From Bradyrhizobium ivorense (GTDB lineage: Bacteria > Pseudomonadota > Alphaproteobacteria > Rhizobiales > Xanthobacteraceae): a DNA stretch of 64,000 bases. How positions within the stretch are numbered: position 1 is the stretch's first letter; the number at the start of each line of letters is the position of its first letter. The stretch spans positions 372,001 through 436,000 of the forward strand of contig NZ_CAADFC020000004.1 in NCBI RefSeq assembly GCF_900696085.1. The letters are read 5' to 3'. The notes under the pieces were generated by a model. It had not been told where the DNA came from and searched no databases. It worked only from the letters and a program-made list of their open reading frames with translations. A program made the translations under genes and the position numbers. Shown here one piece after another: positions 29,557 through 37,132 of the stretch.

Positions 29557-29766
29557 GTGGCTGATAAACGCGAATTTGTCGATATGATCAGCGAGGCGAC
29601 GCGGCAGAAGCGCCGTCGCGCCATGCCGCGTATAGTCGATCCGTCTCCGGAGGCGAAGGAAACCTCGCGCCTCAGCCATTGGCCGCCGGAGCGCTGGACG
29701 CAATGGCGGCTGGAAAACCTGACGCCGTGGAAGATCAAGTCCTGGAAGCTGAAGAACTGGGACTAG
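29557..29766 (+). CDS. Small conserved-looking Trp/Lys-rich protein
   Basis: 69 residues from a GTG start at 29557 with GGGGAG upstream. The N-terminal half is charged and helical (DKREFVDMISEATRQKRRRAM). The C-terminal 30 residues hold seven tryptophans (HWPPERWTQWRLENL, then PWKIKSWKLKNWD). There is no signal peptide or membrane span. Codon use is GC3-rich like its neighbours, and it is followed by a clean terminator 20 bp after the stop, both supporting a real gene. I do not recognise a family. It lies 128 bp after leuC and may be cotranscribed. Confidence 0.6.
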   Translation: MADKREFVDMISEATRQKRRRAMPRIVDPSPEAKETSRLSHWPPERWTQWRLENLTPWKIKSWKLKNWD

Positions 29767-29786
29767 GTTCGCGCGGCATCAACAGG

Positions 29787-29817
29787 ACGGGCGCCCTTCG
29801 GCGCCCGTTGTCGTTTT
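29787..29817 (+). terminator. Terminator after the 69-residue gene
   Basis: 9-bp stem ACGGGCGCC / GGCGCCCGT with a 4-nt loop, then TGTCGTTTT. It lies in the 58-bp convergent gap. Confidence 0.75.
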
Positions 29818-29824
29818 CCCTACC

Positions 29825-30406
29825 TCACCAATAGACCCCGTAGGGCCGCCAGTAGTGATGGCGATGCCACCACGGCCGGCAGATCCGCCGCGGCCCGTAA
29901 TAGGTCCAGATCACCCGGCAACGCCGATAGTGGTGGTACCCGTAATAGTAGGGCTGCACGTAGAAGCGCCGGTGGTAGAAGTGCCGACGGTAGTAAGGCC
30001 GGTAGCCATAGCGGTAACCGCCACCGTAGAAGCGATGGTAGCCGCCGTAGGGACGATGGAAGCCACCATGGCGGAAGCCGCCGTGGATCGCGGGCGCGGC
30101 CCGAAAGCCGCCGCCATGGAAGCCGCGGAAACCGCCACCATGAAAGCCGCCGCCGCGAAACCCGCCGCCGTGGAAACCACCGCCGCCACGGAATCCGCCT
30201 CCACCACCGTGGAAGCCGCCTCCGCCGCCGTGCCGGACCTGCGTCGTCAGCGCATCACTTGCATGTTTCGCCGCCGGCGCCGTGCCCGGGCTCACCAGCG
30301 ACAGCGCTTCGGCGCGCTGCTGGGCCGCGATCGACAGCGCGAAGATCGCGGCCGCCGCAACACCGACACGGCGCAGCAGCCCGTGTCTCACATACCTCTC
30401 CCTCAT
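29825..30406 (-). CDS. Exported Gly/His/Tyr-rich repetitive protein
   Basis: 193 residues. A basic N-terminus and hydrophobic signal run to about residue 35 (AEALS). The segment SLVSPGTAPAAKHASDALTT then leads into VRHGG. Next come about 50 residues of GGGFHGG/GGFRGG repeats. The C-terminal 80 residues are rich in Tyr, His, Arg and Trp (GGYRYGYRPYYRRHFYHRR and similar). A GAGGAGG ribosome site supports the ATG at 30406. It shares the SL-SPGTA-TTQVR module with the 75-residue protein at 31361. The composition suggests a surface or periplasmic, possibly metal- or polyanion-binding, structural protein; function is unknown. Confidence 0.75.
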   Translation of the reverse strand: MRERYVRHGLLRRVGVAAAAIFALSIAAQQRAEALSLVSPGTAPAAKHASDALTTQVRHGGGGGFHGGGGGFRGGGGFHGGGFRGGGFHGGGFRGFHGGGFRAAPAIHGGFRHGGFHRPYGGYHRFYGGGYRYGYRPYYRRHFYHRRFYVQPYYYGYHHYRRCRVIWTYYGPRRICRPWWHRHHYWRPYGVYW

Positions 30407-30557
30407 TCCTCAACCTCCTCACAACGGCAATGAGAACCGCGCTGCGCCGCAGCCGGTTTCATGCGTTCATTGCAGTCGCTCCCGGCACGACGCTAGAAAT
30501 GCCGACGTGAATGCGCCATGAACGTGCCCAAGGTGCGACGAATGGTCCGGAGGAACA

Positions 30558-30851
30558 GTGACTGTCTATGTGATCGTGCAGCTGAAGATGACCGACCGCG
30601 CCGCCTATGATCGCTACCAGGCGCGCTTCTTCGACGTGTTCAGGAAATTCAACGGACGGCTGCTGTCGGCCGACGAGCAGCCCCAGGTGCTCGAAGGCAA
30701 CTGGGATCGCGACAAGCTGGTGCTGATGTCGTTCCCCGACGAAGCCGCATTTCGCGCATGGTCGCAGTCGCCCGACTACATCGAGATCTCACGCGATCGC
30801 AAGGCGGGCGCACAGGCCGTCGTGCTGCTGGCGCAGGGATTTGCGCCGTGA
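30558..30851 (+). CDS. DUF1330 domain-containing protein
   Basis: 97-residue protein of the dimeric alpha+beta barrel DUF1330 family: TVYVIVQLKMTDRAAYDRYQ at the start, then GRLLSADEQPQVLEGNWDRDKLVLMSFPD and SPDYIEISRDRKAGA. The function is unknown. The start is GTG at 30558 with a perfect GGAGGAA site 5 bp before it. It is a single gene between two minus-strand small exported protein genes. A strong hairpin lies 7 bp after its stop. Confidence 0.85.
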   Translation: MTVYVIVQLKMTDRAAYDRYQARFFDVFRKFNGRLLSADEQPQVLEGNWDRDKLVLMSFPDEAAFRAWSQSPDYIEISRDRKAGAQAVVLLAQGFAP

Positions 30852-30857
30852 CCTGCT

Positions 30858-30889
30858 CAGAGCAGCCCCGATCGATCGAGGCTGCTCTG
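30858..30889. terminator. Bidirectional hairpin in the convergent gap after the DUF1330 gene
   Basis: CAGAGCAGCC / GGCTGCTCTG, a 10-bp perfect stem with a 12-nt, itself palindromic loop (CGATCGATCG). There is no T-run on either side. Confidence 0.45.
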
Positions 30890-30927
30890 TCGCGCATCGC
30901 TCGCGTCACGCGCAAGCGCTGTGTGCG

Positions 30928-31233
30928 TCACCAGAACGGACCGAACCCGAAGCCGAAGACAAAGGGCGCCGGCGTGGCATAGGGGTACGGCCGATAGTAA
31001 TAGGGCCGTCCGTAATAGTAGGAACCGTACGGCCGGTAATAGGAATAATGCGACCCGTAATACGGCCGGTAGCCGTAGTGATAGTGGTGACGATGGTAAT
31101 GGCGATAATGACGCTGCGCGCTGAACTCCGTCGCCTTGCCCGCGTGCCGTTGTTGCGCAGCCGCTGACGCCGCTGCGGGCGCCATCAATGCGAACGCGCC
31201 CGCGACAACCGCAACACCGATCCATCTCATCAT
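30928..31233 (-). CDS. Small exported His/Tyr-rich protein
   Basis: 101 residues. The signal peptide is MMRWIGVAVVAGAFALMAPA with likely cleavage near ASAAA (about 26). The mature chain is dominated by His, Tyr, Arg and Pro (YRHYHRHHYHYGYRPYYGSH, then repeated SYYRPYG/RPYYYRPY units) and ends FGFGFGPFW. I chose the ATG at 31233, which has CAGGAG 7 nt before it; the longer frame upstream has no such site. It belongs to a run of four small exported genes on this strand. Function is unknown. Confidence 0.7.
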   Translation of the reverse strand: MMRWIGVAVVAGAFALMAPAAASAAAQQRHAGKATEFSAQRHYRHYHRHHYHYGYRPYYGSHYSYYRPYGSYYYGRPYYYRPYPYATPAPFVFGFGFGPFW

Positions 31234-31360
31234 GATCAACTCCTGCAGATTTCGATCCGCTGCATCCCGTGCGCTGGAATCTGCCTGTTTCATGGCTGCG
31301 AACGACAACAGGCCCGCTGCTCACGGGCCTGTGTCTCAACTGCGCTGAAACGCCGCGCGA

Positions 31361-31588
31361 TCAGTAGCGCCGGTGTCCACGATGCCAGCCGCGGTGATGT
31401 CCACGATGCCACCCGCGATGCCAGCCGCGGCCCCAGCGCACCTGCGTGGTCATTTGGTTGGCGTCGCTCTGAACCGCGGCGGCCGTGCCTGGAGAAGCGA
31501 GCGACATCGCATGTGCGCGCTCGCCCGGCGCAGCCAGCACAAGCACGGCAGCAACGGCCGCGAGCTCCAGAACATTCGTTATCTTCAT
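31361..31588 (-). CDS. Small exported His/Trp/Arg-repeat protein
   Basis: 75 residues from the ATG at 31588, which has AGGAG 7 nt upstream; the longer frame has no support. A signal peptide (MKITNVLELAAVAAVLVLAA) is cleaved near AHAMS. The SLASPGTAAAVQSDANQMTT segment runs into QVRWGRG. It ends in five short units of G-(W/H)-H-R. The middle module is shared with the glycine-rich protein at 29825. A His/Arg/Trp tail of this kind could bind metals or polyanions. The 280 bp upstream, to the next gene, show nothing recognisable. Confidence 0.65.
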   Translation of the reverse strand: MKITNVLELAAVAAVLVLAAPGERAHAMSLASPGTAAAVQSDANQMTTQVRWGRGWHRGWHRGHHRGWHRGHRRY

Positions 31589-31868
31589 CAGTGGTCTCCT
31601 CGATTTTCGGATGTCACGTCTTGCAACGACGATCCGCGATCGAATCGACCCCGTTGCCGCGACGCAGATCGCAAGCAGAATGCGCGCGACGTGAATGGAG
31701 ATTGAACAACTGCGCCACGAGGATGAATGCCGCCGGATGCATCGGGTTCCGATACATCGCATGATTATTCGCATCCGCGCGCGAACGGCGAACGTGCGGC
31801 GCCGGGTGGTCCCATGATACTGTTCGAGATCGCGGTTTCCCGGCGCGGTGCGCCGAGGCTTCACGCAG

Positions 31869-32183
31869 CTAGCCGGGCCGCCAGAAGCAGTTCATCCGCG
31901 GCGTGATCACCGTGCCGCTCGGCCGGTACTCCTGCACATAATGGGCGGTGCACTCGCGCACGGCGTTGGGGCCGGGATTGTAGCGCGGGATGACATCCGG
32001 ATCCCAATGTTCGGAGCGGTAGATCGGGACACGCCGCAGCGGGCGGCGCCGTTCAACGATCCTGCGCTCCGCCGGCTGGCCGACGCGCGCTTCCGCTTGC
32101 GCGGACTGCGCCTTCGCCTCGGTCCCGGCAACCGAGAGCCCGACTGATGCCGCCAACAGCGCCGTCGCCACGATCCGTTTCAT
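31869..32183 (-). CDS. Small exported protein with conserved Cys pair
   Basis: 104 residues. A signal peptide (MKRIVATALLAASVGLSVAG) is followed by a charged linker and a compact C-terminal domain: RYNPGPNAVRECTAHYVQEY and the closing PRMNCFWRPG. Two cysteines (in RECTAH and MNCFW) could form a disulfide. I have the impression that this C-terminal block recurs among Bradyrhizobium exported proteins of unknown function. The ATG at 32183 is chosen as the signal peptide start. It lies divergent from the zincin gene. Confidence 0.7.
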   Translation of the reverse strand: MKRIVATALLAASVGLSVAGTEAKAQSAQAEARVGQPAERRIVERRRPLRRVPIYRSEHWDPDVIPRYNPGPNAVRECTAHYVQEYRPSGTVITPRMNCFWRPG

Positions 32184-32284
32184 TTGCGCCACCAAGCCCC
32201 ATTCTCGGGCCGCACGGTCACCCATTGCGCCGCCGAGGTCAACTGCGCTGGCGCCACCGACGCCACTCGCGCTAAAGGAGTGTC

Positions 32285-32683
32285 ATGTGGACCACAGCCA
32301 AAGCCCCCTCGCTGGCCGAAATGGAAGCCATGGCGCACGAGGTCTTCGAGCGCCTGCCGAAGACCTTCCGGACGCTCTGCGAAGGCCTGATCATCCGGGT
32401 CGACGATTTCCCGACCGATGAGGTGCTCGACGAAATGCAGGCCCAAAGCGAGTTCGACCTGCTCGGCCTGTTCCAGGGGGTCGGCCTGCCGCAACAGAGC
32501 TTCGGCGACGTCGCCCGGCTGCCCAACCTGGTCTGGCTCTACCGCCGGCCGATCCTGGACTACTGGGCGGAGCACGACGAGACCCTCGGCCACATCGTCC
32601 GCCACGTCCTGATCCATGAAATCGGCCACCATTTCGGCCTCTCGGACGCCGATATGGAGGCGATTGAGGCGGCAGCGGGCTAG
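32285..32683 (+). CDS. Zincin-like metallopeptidase family protein (DUF1025)
   Basis: 132 residues, the usual length of the acidic zincin-like minimal metallopeptidase family. The motif [15 protein letters not shown] (about residues 107-121) contains HExxH plus the third-ligand region. Upstream blocks [20 protein letters not shown] and [11 protein letters not shown] are conserved in the family. It is predicted cytoplasmic. It precedes leuD by 86 bp on the same strand. Confidence 0.88.
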   Translation: MWTTAKAPSLAEMEAMAHEVFERLPKTFRTLCEGLIIRVDDFPTDEVLDEMQAQSEFDLLGLFQGVGLPQQSFGDVARLPNLVWLYRRPILDYWAEHDETLGHIVRHVLIHEIGHHFGLSDADMEAIEAAAG

Positions 32684-32769
32684 CCCTGCAGAAATCGCGC
32701 TTTTACCGCTGTCACATTCGCGATAGATATCCCGCCCTATCCCTCGATTTTGACCGGGAAGCTCAGGCC

Positions 32770-33372
32770 ATGGACAAGTTCACCACGCTGGAAGGCGTCG
32801 CGGCGCCGCTGAAGATCATCAATGTCGACACCGACATGATCATTCCGAAGCAGTACCTGAAGACCATCAAGCGCACCGGCCTTGGCAAGGGGCTTTTCTC
32901 GGAACAGCGCTACAAGGACGACGGCAGCGAGAACCCGGACTTCGTGCTCAACCAGCCGGCCTATCGCAGCGCCAAGGTGCTGGTCGCCGGCGACAATTTC
33001 GGCTGCGGCTCGAGCCGCGAGCATGCACCCTGGGCGCTGCTCGACTTCGGCATCCGCTGCGTGATCTCGACCTCGTTCGGCGACATCTTCTACAACAATT
33101 GCTTCAAGAACGGCATTCTGCCGATCCGCGTGTCGCAGGAAGACCTCGACAAGCTGTTCGACGACGCCGAGCGCGGCGCCAACGCGACGCTGACCATCGA
33201 CCTGCCGAACCAGGAGATCCGCGGCCCCGACGGCGGCAAGGTCAAGTTCGAGATCGACCCGTTCCGCAAGCATTGCCTGATCAACGGCCTCGACGACATC
33301 GGGCTGACGATGGAAAAGAAGAGCTCGATCGACGCCTACGAGTCCAAGCTCAAGGAACGCGCCTGGGCTTGA
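32770..33372 (+). CDS. leuD: 3-isopropylmalate dehydratase small subunit
   Basis: 200 residues, the swivelling domain partner of LeuC. It starts [26 protein letters not shown] with the substrate-specificity loop near [12 protein letters not shown], followed by [19 protein letters not shown]. It is separated from leuC by 3.3 kb of small genes. A strong terminator lies 18 bp after the stop, so it ends its transcription unit. Confidence 0.97.
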   Translation: MDKFTTLEGVAAPLKIINVDTDMIIPKQYLKTIKRTGLGKGLFSEQRYKDDGSENPDFVLNQPAYRSAKVLVAGDNFGCGSSREHAPWALLDFGIRCVISTSFGDIFYNNCFKNGILPIRVSQEDLDKLFDDAERGANATLTIDLPNQEIRGPDGGKVKFEIDPFRKHCLINGLDDIGLTMEKKSSIDAYESKLKERAWA

Positions 33373-33390
33373 GGCCGACCTTCATCAATG

Positions 33391-33420
33391 CCCCGGTGCC
33401 TTCAGGCGCCGGGGTTTTTC
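33391..33420 (+). terminator. Rho-independent terminator after leuD
   Basis: 10-bp stem CCCCGGTGCC / GGCGCCGGGG (one G-T) with a TTCA loop and TTTTTC tail. Confidence 0.9.
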
Positions 33421-33464
33421 TTTGCCGATTTGCATCGCTGCGAGACTGCTGCTAGCTGGCGCCC

Positions 33465-34253
33465 ATGCTGCCTGACATCGTCACCTTCTGGCACGGCCCG
33501 ATGGATGCGTTGCGCCAGACCTGCCTGCGCTCGCAACTGGCGGCCGGCCACAAGGTCACGGTCTACAGCTTCGACCCGGTTCCGGGCCTGCCCGACGGCA
33601 TCGGCAGCGCCGAGGCCGAGGCGGTGCTGCCGCATTCGTTCTCCGAGAAGCTGCGTCCGGCAGAGCCGGACGGCTCGTGGCGTGACTGGACCATTTTGCA
33701 GTTCAGCGACTTCTTCCGCATGAAGCTGATGGCGCAGCGCGTCGGGCTCTGGCTCGACGCCGATGTGCTGCTGCTGAAGCCGGTCGAGATCGATCCGGCA
33801 AAACCCTATTTTGCCTGGGAGCGGCCGCGGCAGCTCGGCAACTCCGTGCTGTATCTGCCGCCGCACGATCCGATCGTGCGCGCCTTCGAAGACCTGATGG
33901 AGCAGGAGGAACTCACTCCGGACTGGCTTGCGCTGCGCCATCGCCTGACATTCCTGATGCGCCAGCTGCGCCGCCGATCGAACCGCCTCGCCGACATCCG
34001 CATTGCGATCTTTGGCCCCGCAGCCCTCACCGCGCTGGCGCGCCGCGAAGGCAGGTTGCACCACGCGCTGCCGAAACGAACATTCTACGCCGTGCACGCC
34101 GAGCCGAAGCTGTTCTTCGAGCCGTCCGACTATTCACGTTATCTGAACGATCCGGAAATCATCGGCCTGCACATCTCGCCGAAAGGCCGCGGCAAGGACG
34201 CGCCGATTCCGGGCAGCCTCTATGCGTGGGCAACGGAGAAATTTGGCGCGTGA
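33465..34253 (+). CDS. DXD-type glycosyltransferase (GT32-like)
   Basis: 262-residue soluble protein with the glycosyltransferase sugar-binding DXD region: WTILQFSDFFRMKLMAQRVG, then LWLDADVLLLKPVE (DAD at about residues 99-101). FAWERPRQLGNSVLYLPPHD and FGPAALTAL follow, as in capsular polysaccharide or OCH1-like GT32 enzymes. It probably adds a hexose to a surface glycan; donor and acceptor are unknown. The last codons (YAWATEKFGA) are echoed by a decayed 25-bp copy at 35242-35266. A family C repeat follows within 10-20 bp. Confidence 0.75.
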   Translation: MLPDIVTFWHGPMDALRQTCLRSQLAAGHKVTVYSFDPVPGLPDGIGSAEAEAVLPHSFSEKLRPAEPDGSWRDWTILQFSDFFRMKLMAQRVGLWLDADVLLLKPVEIDPAKPYFAWERPRQLGNSVLYLPPHDPIVRAFEDLMEQEELTPDWLALRHRLTFLMRQLRRRSNRLADIRIAIFGPAALTALARREGRLHHALPKRTFYAVHAEPKLFFEPSDYSRYLNDPEIIGLHISPKGRGKDAPIPGSLYAWATEKFGA

Positions 34254-34261
34254 CGCAGACT

Positions 34262-34376
34262 CCGCTGCACCCTCTCCCCTTGTGGGAGAGGGTGGCTTCG
34301 CGAAGCGAAGCCGGGTGAGGGGTCCTCTCCACACGGCGCGATCTCGCAAGCGGAAACAACCCCTCATCCGGCGCCG
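34262..34376. repeat. Repeat family C, copy 1
   Basis: About 115 bp: CCCTCTCCCCTTGTGGGAGA, then the GGCTTCGCGAAGCGAAGCC hairpin, GGTGAGGGGTC, CACACGGCGCGATCTCGCAA and ACCCCTCATCCGGCGCC. It is about 95% identical to copy 2 at 35273-35419. Confidence 0.85.
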
Positions 34377-34383
34377 TAGCCGA

Positions 34384-34467
34384 TGCAAAGCATCGACCGG
34401 CGATGATCCCTACAAGGACGACGCCTACCGGCTGTGGGCGCTCAAACAGCGCGGCAACGGCACTTGA
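34384..34467 (+). pseudogene. Probable C-terminal remnant of a truncated gene
   Basis: Directly after family C copy 1, an open frame ends in GDDPYKDDAYRLWALKQRGN plus Thr and TGA. Its codons are strongly GC3-biased like real genes here. Upstream the frame runs into the repeat, so the 5' part appears to be lost. I cannot identify the parent gene. Confidence 0.35.
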
Positions 34468-34514
34468 TGTCCGCCTGTCCCAGTAGCAGCGCAAAAGCAG
34501 ACATGCGTCGTTAA

Positions 34515-34543
34515 ACAAAACCCCGGCGCGAGGCCGGGGTTTG
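34515..34543 (-). terminator. Terminator after the GYD gene
   Basis: On the minus strand CCCCGGC / GCCGGGG with a short loop is followed by TTTTGTTT. It lies 22 bp beyond the GYD stop. Weaker plus-strand function is possible for the gene remnant. Confidence 0.75.
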
Positions 34544-34564
34544 TATTTGAGAGATGAAGTTTGC

Positions 34565-34855
34565 TCATAAAGATGCAGCCATCTTCTTGTAGTCGTCCTC
34601 GGTAAACGCCCGACAAGTCTGCGTCCGTACAAATCCGAGGGCTGCCGTTCCCATGACGAGTTTTGCAACCACTTCGTCATTCGGTGCTTCGACAATCGAC
34701 ACGGCATCATACTGGCCCGTTACGAGGTAAAAGGCCTTCAATTCGGCACCAGCGGCGCGGAAACGTTCCTTTGCCGCAGCGAGGCGATTGGGCCCGTCCT
34801 TGATCGCTTCGGCTCCCTTCTGAGTGAAGTTGATTAAGGAGATATAGGTGGGCAT
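34565..34855 (-). CDS. GYD domain-containing protein
   Basis: 96 residues. It starts MPTYISLINFTQKGAEAIKD and contains FYLVTGQYDAVSIVEAPND, the GYD-type core (here GQYD), on a ferredoxin-like alpha+beta barrel. The family function is unknown; members often sit near stress or redox genes. The strong GGGAGG ribosome site 8 nt before the ATG at 34855 fixes the start. It has its own terminator. The 586 bp upstream (to 35441) contain only repeats and decayed duplicates. Confidence 0.85.
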   Translation of the reverse strand: MPTYISLINFTQKGAEAIKDGPNRLAAAKERFRAAGAELKAFYLVTGQYDAVSIVEAPNDEVVAKLVMGTAALGFVRTQTCRAFTEDDYKKMAASL

Positions 34856-34985
34856 GGGTAAGCCTCCCTTGGTCATCTCAAGAGTGAGCAGTGTTCGGCA
34901 TTCTCGTTGTGGGTAACAACGAACAAGCCGACAACGCGATGCGGATGCCTGTCTTTGACTTAAATCAACATCCGTAAAATTAATC

Positions 34986-35194
34986 ACGTGGGCTCGCGGA
35001 GCCATTCCTACTCGCGGGCCCTCCAGGGTCGGGGTGGGGGTCTCTCCAGGAGTCGTATCGCGGAAATAACCCCCACCCGGATCGCATCTGCGATGCGATC
35101 CGGCCTCCCCCGCAAGCGGGAGAGGCGAAGCGAGCCCGTGGTCAAGCCCGCGCATTGCATATGCGATGGCCCTGCCCTCCAGGGGAGGGTGGAG
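34986..35194. repeat. Mosaic of palindromic repeat fragments
   Basis: Contains GGGCCCTCCAGGGTCGGGGTG, the hairpin ATCGCATCTGCGATGCGAT, CTCCCCCGCAAGCGGGAG and a second CCCTCCAGGGGAGGG. It is related in style to families B and C but not a clean copy of either. No coding potential is seen. Confidence 0.6.
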
Positions 35195-35272
35195 TCAATG
35201 CCCCATCGCGGCGCATCGGCAATCGCGATCGCAGCCTCTAGGCGTGGGCAATGGAGAAACTTGGCGGGGTAG
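35195..35272. repeat. Decayed duplicates of the ends of the CitE-like and glycosyltransferase genes
   Basis: TCAATGCCCCATCGCGGCG at 35195-35213 is identical to the last 19 bp of the CitE-like gene (35442-35460). GCGTGGGCAATGGAGAAAC at 35242 onward closely matches the final codons of the glycosyltransferase gene (34224 onward). Confidence 0.55.
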
Positions 35273-35419
35273 GCACCGCTGCACCCTCTCCCCTTGTGGG
35301 AGAGGGTGGCTTCGCGAAGCGAATCCGGGTGAGGGGTCTCTCCACACGGCGCGATCTCTCAAGCGGAAACAACCCCTCATCCGGCGCTTCGCGCCACCTT
35401 CTCCCACAAGGGGAGAAGG
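35273..35419. repeat. Repeat family C, copy 2
   Basis: Same body as copy 1 plus an additional right end (CTTCGCGCCACCTTCTCCCA, then CAAGGGGAGAAGGG). It ends 22 bp from the CitE-like stop codon. Confidence 0.85.
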
Positions 35420-35441
35420 GAAGGATCGCCGATCGGCTGGA

Positions 35442-36320
35442 TCAATGCCCCATCGCGGCGATCGCGTCCGCGATCGCGATCGTGCGCTTCGCCATCTCGG
35501 CGTGCAGGCGCTCGACCATGCGGCCGTCGAGCTGGATCGCGCCGCGCGAGGCGTTCTCCGGCAGCTGGAACGCCGCGATGATCTTGCGCGCCTCGGCGAC
35601 CTCGGCCTCCGGCGGCGTGAAGATGGCGTTGCAGGCGTCGATTTGGCTCGGATGGATCAGCGTCTTGCCGTCGAAGCCGAGATCGCGGCCCTGCGCGCAT
35701 TCTTCGGCAAAGCCGTCGATATTGCCTATGTCGCTGTAGGGTCCGTCGAGGATTTCCAGCCCATGCGCGCGGGTCGCCAGGATGCAATGCGTGATCATCG
35801 GGATCATCGCCGCGCGGCCCGGCTTCATCCGGATCCGGGTCTCGCGCGCAATGTCGTTCGGCCCGAACACGAAGCCGGCCAGGCGCGTCTCGGAATCCTT
35901 CGATGCCGCGGCGAGCTTGTCGGCGTCGAGCACCGCGCGCGCGGTCTCGATCATGGCCCAGACCCGGATCGAGGCCTGGGCACCGATGTCGCTCAGGCGA
36001 TCGGCGACGGCGTTGAGATCGTCCACGGTCGAGATTTTTGGAACCAGGATGCCGTCCGGCTGCGCCTTGCCGGCCATGGTGATGTCGTCGATCCACCAGG
36101 GCGAGTCGAGCGCATTGATGCGGATCAGGATCTCGCGCTTGCCAAACCCCTTGGCGGCGACCGCCTTGGCGATCTGCTCGCGCGCCACCGCCTTGGCGTC
36201 GGGCGCAACGGAATCCTCGAGATCGAGGATGATGCCGTCGGCCGGTAGCGTGCGGGCCTTTTCCAGGGCCCGTGCATTGGATCCCGGCATGAACAGCAGG
36301 CTGCGGCGCGGACGGGTCAT
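35442..36320 (-). CDS. HpcH/HpaI aldolase / CitE-like CoA ester lyase
   Basis: 292 residues of the CitE/Mcl family: RPRRSLLFMPGSNARALEKART, the metal-binding GIILDLEDSVAP, REILIRINALDSPWWIDDI, AMIETARAVLDADKLAA, FGPNDIAR and KTLIHPSQIDACNAIF. It is likely a malyl/citramalyl-CoA-type or beta-methylmalyl-CoA lyase or thioesterase, Mg-dependent. The exact CoA ester is not deducible. The ATG at 36320 has GAGGAG 6 nt before it; the longer frame does not. It is divergent from the carbonic anhydrase gene. Its last 19 bp are duplicated at 35195. Confidence 0.88.
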   Translation of the reverse strand: MTRPRRSLLFMPGSNARALEKARTLPADGIILDLEDSVAPDAKAVAREQIAKAVAAKGFGKREILIRINALDSPWWIDDITMAGKAQPDGILVPKISTVDDLNAVADRLSDIGAQASIRVWAMIETARAVLDADKLAAASKDSETRLAGFVFGPNDIARETRIRMKPGRAAMIPMITHCILATRAHGLEILDGPYSDIGNIDGFAEECAQGRDLGFDGKTLIHPSQIDACNAIFTPPEAEVAEARKIIAAFQLPENASRGAIQLDGRMVERLHAEMAKRTIAIADAIAAMGH

Positions 36321-36466
36321 GGCGATCTCCTCAAGGCCTCTGGCTCGGCAAAAGTCCATTGTTTAGGCACTGGTCAGGCAGCGCTTTTCAAGCCCTGCCC
36401 CTATCATTTCAGCTCCGATACCGAAAGTCTTGTTCCGGACATCTGCTTGTGGTTTAGCCGGAGGCC

Positions 36467-37108
36467 ATGAAATCCTTTCCGAAGCGATTGATCGACGGAT
36501 ACCACGCTTTCGCGACGCAACGGCTGCCGACCGAGCAGTCGCGCTACCGGGAACTGTCCGAACGCGGCCAGTCCCCGGAGACGATGCTGATCGGCTGCAG
36601 CGATTCCCGCGTCTCGCCGGAAGTGATCTTCGATGCCGGCCCGGGCGAGTTGTTCGTGGTGCGCAACGTCGCCAATCTGGTTCCGGTCTATCAACCCGAC
36701 ACCGCCGCCCACGGCGTCTCGGCCGCGCTGGAATATGCCGTGAGCGTGCTGCAGGTGAAGCATGTCGTGGTGCTCGGCCATGCCCAGTGCGGCGGCATCC
36801 GCGCCTTTGTCGACAAGATCAAGCCGCTGACACCGGGCGACTTCATCGGCAAATGGATGCAGATGTTCATCAAGCCGGGCGAGATCGTCGAGCAGCGCGA
36901 GCATGAGAGCATGCAGGATTTCGTGACCCGCATCGAGAAGGCCGCGGTGTTCCGCTCGCTCGAGAACCTGATGACATTCCCGTTCGTGCGCGACCGCGTC
37001 CAGAACGGCCAGATGCAATTGCACGGCGCCTATTTTGGCGTCGCCGAGGGCTCGCTGTTCGTGCTCGATCAGGCCGCGAAAGAATTCCGCAGCGTCAGGA
37101 ACGGCTGA
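36467..37108 (+). CDS. Beta-class carbonic anhydrase
   Basis: 213 residues. Zinc ligands are Cys44, His105 and Cys108 (IGCSDSR and GHAQCGG); Asp46 and Arg48 form the catalytic dyad. VVRNVANLVP and GVSAALEYAV are conserved blocks. It hydrates CO2 to bicarbonate, cytoplasmic, supplying carboxylases. The stop lies 24 bp from the convergent papain-hydrolase gene without any terminator or repeat. Confidence 0.95.
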   Translation: MKSFPKRLIDGYHAFATQRLPTEQSRYRELSERGQSPETMLIGCSDSRVSPEVIFDAGPGELFVVRNVANLVPVYQPDTAAHGVSAALEYAVSVLQVKHVVVLGHAQCGGIRAFVDKIKPLTPGDFIGKWMQMFIKPGEIVEQREHESMQDFVTRIEKAAVFRSLENLMTFPFVRDRVQNGQMQLHGAYFGVAEGSLFVLDQAAKEFRSVRNG

Positions 37109-37132
37109 CGCTGCGGTCTTGGCGCCGCCGCG

